64,000 bases of DNA from Bacteroides faecis MAJ27 (GTDB lineage Bacteria > Bacteroidota > Bacteroidia > Bacteroidales > Bacteroidaceae). The translations under genes and the position numbers were made by a program. Under the pieces are notes generated by a model, which was not told where the DNA came from, ran no database searches, and saw only the letters and a list, made by a program, of their open reading frames with translations. Positions 63,974-64,000 of the stretch are shown here, one piece after another; position 1 is the stretch's first letter; each line of letters opens with the position of its first letter. The stretch is taken from positions 30,564-94,563 of the forward strand of contig NZ_FNNN01000023.1 in assembly GCF_900106755.1 (NCBI RefSeq). Direction: 5' to 3'.

Positions 63974-64000
63974 CAAATATAGTAATAAATTGGTTAAATA

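Overview
The window is chromosomal DNA of a gut Bacteroides, very close to B. thetaiotaomicron. The evidence is the Bacteroidales promoter signature (TTTG, 19-21 nt, TAnnTTTG, seen upstream of several genes), SusC/SusD outer-membrane machinery, GH97, AhpC/AhpF, and a gene order matching the ribose-utilisation (rus) locus described in B. thetaiotaomicron. No prophage, insertion sequence, conjugative element or CRISPR array was seen. Apart from two broken genes and some intergenic repeats it reads as stable core and metabolic chromosome.

Layout. 1-9.8 kb: a large periplasmic TPR protein running off the left edge, a possible 31-codon small gene, a zinc-ribbon Nudix hydrolase, a DapA/NanA-superfamily aldolase with a sodium:solute symporter, the peroxide-defence pair ahpC-ahpF, and a fused endonuclease/exonuclease/phosphatase plus metallophosphoesterase gene broken by one frameshift. 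9.9-22.6 kb, minus strand: the rus locus, read rusR, rusK1, rusK2, rusC, rusD, a glycoside hydrolase, a nucleoside hydrolase, rusT. It takes up ribose-containing compounds across the outer membrane, frees ribose and phosphorylates it. 22.6-27 kb: an 800-bp AT-rich gap with a three-unit dyad array at exact 22-bp spacing, then an IMPase-like phosphatase, comF and a GH97 alpha-glycosidase. 27-36 kb: two identical tRNA-Asn genes, a PfkB kinase, a C-terminal processing protease, a soluble PAS histidine kinase, ahcY and a YfhO-type membrane protein. 36-42 kb: a frameshifted DUF4890-type gene, a duplicated operator-like dyad, a TolC/HlyD/MFS tripartite efflux operon and an AraC regulator. 42-56 kb: upp, pckA, a split chromate-transporter pair, a MutS-like ATPase, typA, rpsO, a large MG2-type secreted protein, an XRE-cupin regulator with an acyl-CoA synthetase, and mannose-1-phosphate guanylyltransferase. 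56-64 kb: tRNA-Leu, a DUF418 membrane protein, a methyltransferase, an unusual sigma-factor/outer-membrane-barrel fusion, and divergently a dynamin-like GTPase with a membrane partner.

The most striking item is at 58697-60352. One uninterrupted 551-codon frame joins a complete ECF sigma factor (regions 2 and 4), one transmembrane helix, a polar periplasmic linker and an outer-membrane beta-barrel ending in Trp. As drawn it would span both membranes with the sigma factor itself tethered, unlike the usual separate sigma and anti-sigma proteins. Across a 290-bp gap the next genes encode a bacterial dynamin-like GTPase and a membrane protein, so a barrel-sensing sigma factor controlling envelope remodelling is a testable idea. 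Other structures worth attention are the 22-bp dyad array upstream of rusR, the 44-bp duplicated dyad upstream of the efflux operon, two heptad-type giant hairpins between genes, and two single-base homopolymer frameshifts.
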